A stretch of DNA of 6,982 bases from JADJTT01 sp049306275 (GTDB lineage Bacteria > Bacteroidota > Bacteroidia > Chitinophagales > Saprospiraceae), in the NCBI GenBank assembly GCA_049306275.1, contig JBAQQB010000181.1, forward strand, positions 1-6,982, read 5' to 3'. The position numbers and the translations under genes are program-made. Numbering within the stretch: position 1 is the stretch's first letter; every line of letters begins with the position of its first letter. Of this stretch, positions 5,794 to 6,982 are shown piece by piece. Below the pieces are notes generated by a model. It was not told where the DNA came from. It searched no databases and worked only from the letters and a program-made list of their open reading frames with translations.

Positions 5794-5801
5794 TATTTTT
5801 G
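5794..5801 (+). promoter_or_regulatory. -7 box TATTTTTG for the GSCFA gene, suggesting a leaderless transcript
   Basis: This is an exact TAnnTTTG match ending five bases before the ATG at 5806. With the usual spacing to the start of transcription, +1 would fall on or beside that ATG, giving a leaderless or nearly leaderless mRNA. A real upstream promoter with a conventional leader is the alternative, but it would lie inside the divergent promoter or gene. Confidence 0.5.
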
Positions 5802-5805
5802 AATG

Positions 5806-6783
5806 ATGATATTCCGTACAGAGCTAAAAAACTGGGAGGCCGGCCTGACCCTCTCCCACGACAACGCCATCGTGTGCATGGGCTCCTGCTTCGCAGAGCA
5901 TATGGGCGCGCGGTTGCAGGAACGCAAATTCCAAACCCTGCTCAACCCTGCCGGTATCGTCTACAACCCGGTCTCTCTCGCCGCGACGCTGGAGTGGATG
6001 GCCTCCGGACGCCGTTTCTCAGACGCCGACGTGTTTGAATGGAACGGGCAGTGGAACAGCTTCCACCACCACAGCCGTTATTCCGCCCTCTCGCGGGAAG
6101 CCCTGCTCAATGCGATCAACGCGGCTATGGCCGAAGCTTCTTTATTTTTCGAAAAAACCTCCCGCTTGCTCCTCACCCTCGGCACAGCCCTGGTCTACGA
6201 ACACCGTGAGATGGGCGGGGTGGTAGCCAATTGCCACAAGCTCCCCGCAGCCGCCTTCACCCGCCGCAGGCTCAGCGTCGAAGAAGTGACCGTATGCCTG
6301 GCGCCGGTTCTATCTCTTTGGAAAGAACGCCTCCCCGCACTCGAAGTCATCATCTCCGTCAGCCCCGTGCGGCACCTGCGGGAGGGTATGATCGACAACC
6401 AGCGCAGCAAAGCCACCCTGGTTCTCGCCGCCGCGCAACTGTCCGATCAGCTGCCCTTCGTGCACTACTTCCCCGCTTACGAACTGCTGCTCGACGATCT
6501 CCGCGACTACCGCTTCTACGCCGAAGACCTCCTCCACCCCAGCGCCCAGGCGGTGGAGTATATCTGGGAGTTCTTCTCCCGCCACTATTTCTCCGACCCC
6601 ACCCGCCGCCTTATTGCTGAAATAGAAGATGTGCTGCGGGCGGCCCGCCACAGGCCCTTTCAGCCCGATTCCGCCGCGCATCAGGCCTTCCGGCAAAAAC
6701 AACTCGACCGCATCGCCGCCCTGGAAAAAGCCCTGCCCCTGTCGGATTGGAGGGAGGAGAAGGAAGTTTATGGCGTAAAATAA
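5806..6783 (+). CDS. GSCFA-domain protein (SGNH/GDSL-hydrolase-like)
   Basis: This encodes a 325-residue cytosolic-looking protein of the GSCFA family, named after its first motif and related in layout to SGNH/GDSL hydrolases. The substrate is unknown. Two ATGs are adjacent (5803 and 5806); I chose 5806 because family members usually start M-x-F-R-T and because the -7 box ends at 5801. Counting from 5806, motifs are GSCFAEHMG (residues 26-34, Ser27 the likely nucleophile), NPAGIVYNP (47-55), GTALVY (126-131), NCHKLP (142-147), SPVRH (186-190) with a following N and SKA, YFPAYE (221-226), and DLLHPS (241-246), whose Asp-x-x-His fits block V of the SGNH fold. All expected blocks are present and the length is normal. 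The C-terminal 60 residues are helical and charged. It is transcribed divergently from the hypothetical gene; no operon partner follows in the window. A role in envelope or glycan esterification is only a guess. Confidence 0.94.
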   Translation: MIFRTELKNWEAGLTLSHDNAIVCMGSCFAEHMGARLQERKFQTLLNPAGIVYNPVSLAATLEWMASGRRFSDADVFEWNGQWNSFHHHSRYSALSREALLNAINAAMAEASLFFEKTSRLLLTLGTALVYEHREMGGVVANCHKLPAAAFTRRRLSVEEVTVCLAPVLSLWKERLPALEVIISVSPVRHLREGMIDNQRSKATLVLAAAQLSDQLPFVHYFPAYELLLDDLRDYRFYAEDLLHPSAQAVEYIWEFFSRHYFSDPTRRLIAEIEDVLRAARHRPFQPDSAAHQAFRQKQLDRIAALEKALPLSDWREEKEVYGVK

Positions 6784-6863
6784 ATCGTTCAGAATGCTTT
6801 AGGGATGTTCAGTTTTTATGGAACCAAAGACAATTAATTCCAGTGGAGTCGAAGTACTTTCAA

Positions 6864-6955
6864 AATCCGCGTTGCTTGCATCCGCGTCATCCGCGTGCCT
6901 TAGTCGTGTATATGATGATGGCACGCGGATTTTACGGATGCAAGCAACGCGGATT
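6864..6955. repeat. Large palindrome built on the unit ATCCGCGT
   Basis: Two 36-bp arms (6864-6899 and 6920-6955) are inverted copies with 32 of 36 positions matching, around a 20-base loop. The left arm contains ATCCGCGT three times (starting at 6865, 6880 and 6889). The right arm has two intact inverted copies (6923-6930 and 6947-6954) and one degenerate copy around 6934-6939; all four mismatches fall in the middle copy. It lies 80 bp after the GSCFA stop and would form a very stable 3'-UTR hairpin. No clear T tract follows. Confidence 0.85.
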
Positions 6956-6982
6956 CAACTTATTTTATGAAATCAACCATTT

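Noticed and set aside
6967..6982. Possible start of a further gene (ATG AAA TCA ACC ATT) at the right edge
   Set aside because: Only five codons are visible before the window ends, with no signal to distinguish it from chance.

Overview
The window looks like a chromosomal segment from a fairly GC-rich member of the Bacteroidota, perhaps of the Saprospiria/Chitinophagia kind; the class-level placement is inference. The evidence is a GSCFA-family protein, a DUF6438 lipoprotein and an outer-membrane barrel receptor with an N-terminal carboxypeptidase-regulatory-like domain. Exact or near matches to the Bacteroidota -7 promoter element TAnnTTTG lie upstream of several starts, and no start has a clear Shine-Dalgarno sequence.

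Layout. At 49-504 (+) is a small lipoprotein (DUF6438). It converges on a long minus-strand gene (569-3040) for a TonB-receptor-like outer-membrane beta-barrel protein. The 64 bases between the two stop codons are almost entirely a long imperfect palindrome built from an 8-base unit. Upstream of the receptor gene, 3041-3878 (838 bases) contains no convincing protein gene but is densely structured. In order it holds a weak promoter for the receptor, three CGAGGTGWCACCTCG palindromes phased exactly 40 bp apart with inverted companion boxes, and a small dyad. These are followed by an exact TAnnTTTG box, a string of eight local hairpins and a textbook plus-strand intrinsic terminator ending at 3817. 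I read 3341-3817 as a candidate structured non-coding RNA. A second 8-base-unit palindrome (3818-3877) follows, abutting the stop codon of the next gene.

From 3879 to 5752 two minus-strand genes lie head to tail: a conserved hypothetical protein with a possible YbjN-like N-terminal half (5752-4412), then paaD (4376-3879), an accessory protein of the phenylacetyl-CoA epoxidase. None of the enzyme's structural genes paaABCE is next to it. A GC-rich bulged hairpin followed by seven T's lies between the two genes. Divergently, at 5806-6783 (+), is a GSCFA-domain protein of the SGNH-hydrolase type. The two divergent -7 boxes are one base apart, and the GSCFA transcript may be leaderless. The right end carries a third large palindrome (6864-6955), built on a different 8-base unit, ATCCGCGT.

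The protein genes do not form an obvious pathway: two are envelope proteins, one is a phenylacetate-pathway accessory factor and two are poorly characterised. The more unusual material is between the genes: three long 3'-end palindromes, a phased palindrome array and a promoter-to-terminator structured tract without an ORF. I could not match that tract to any known RNA class.
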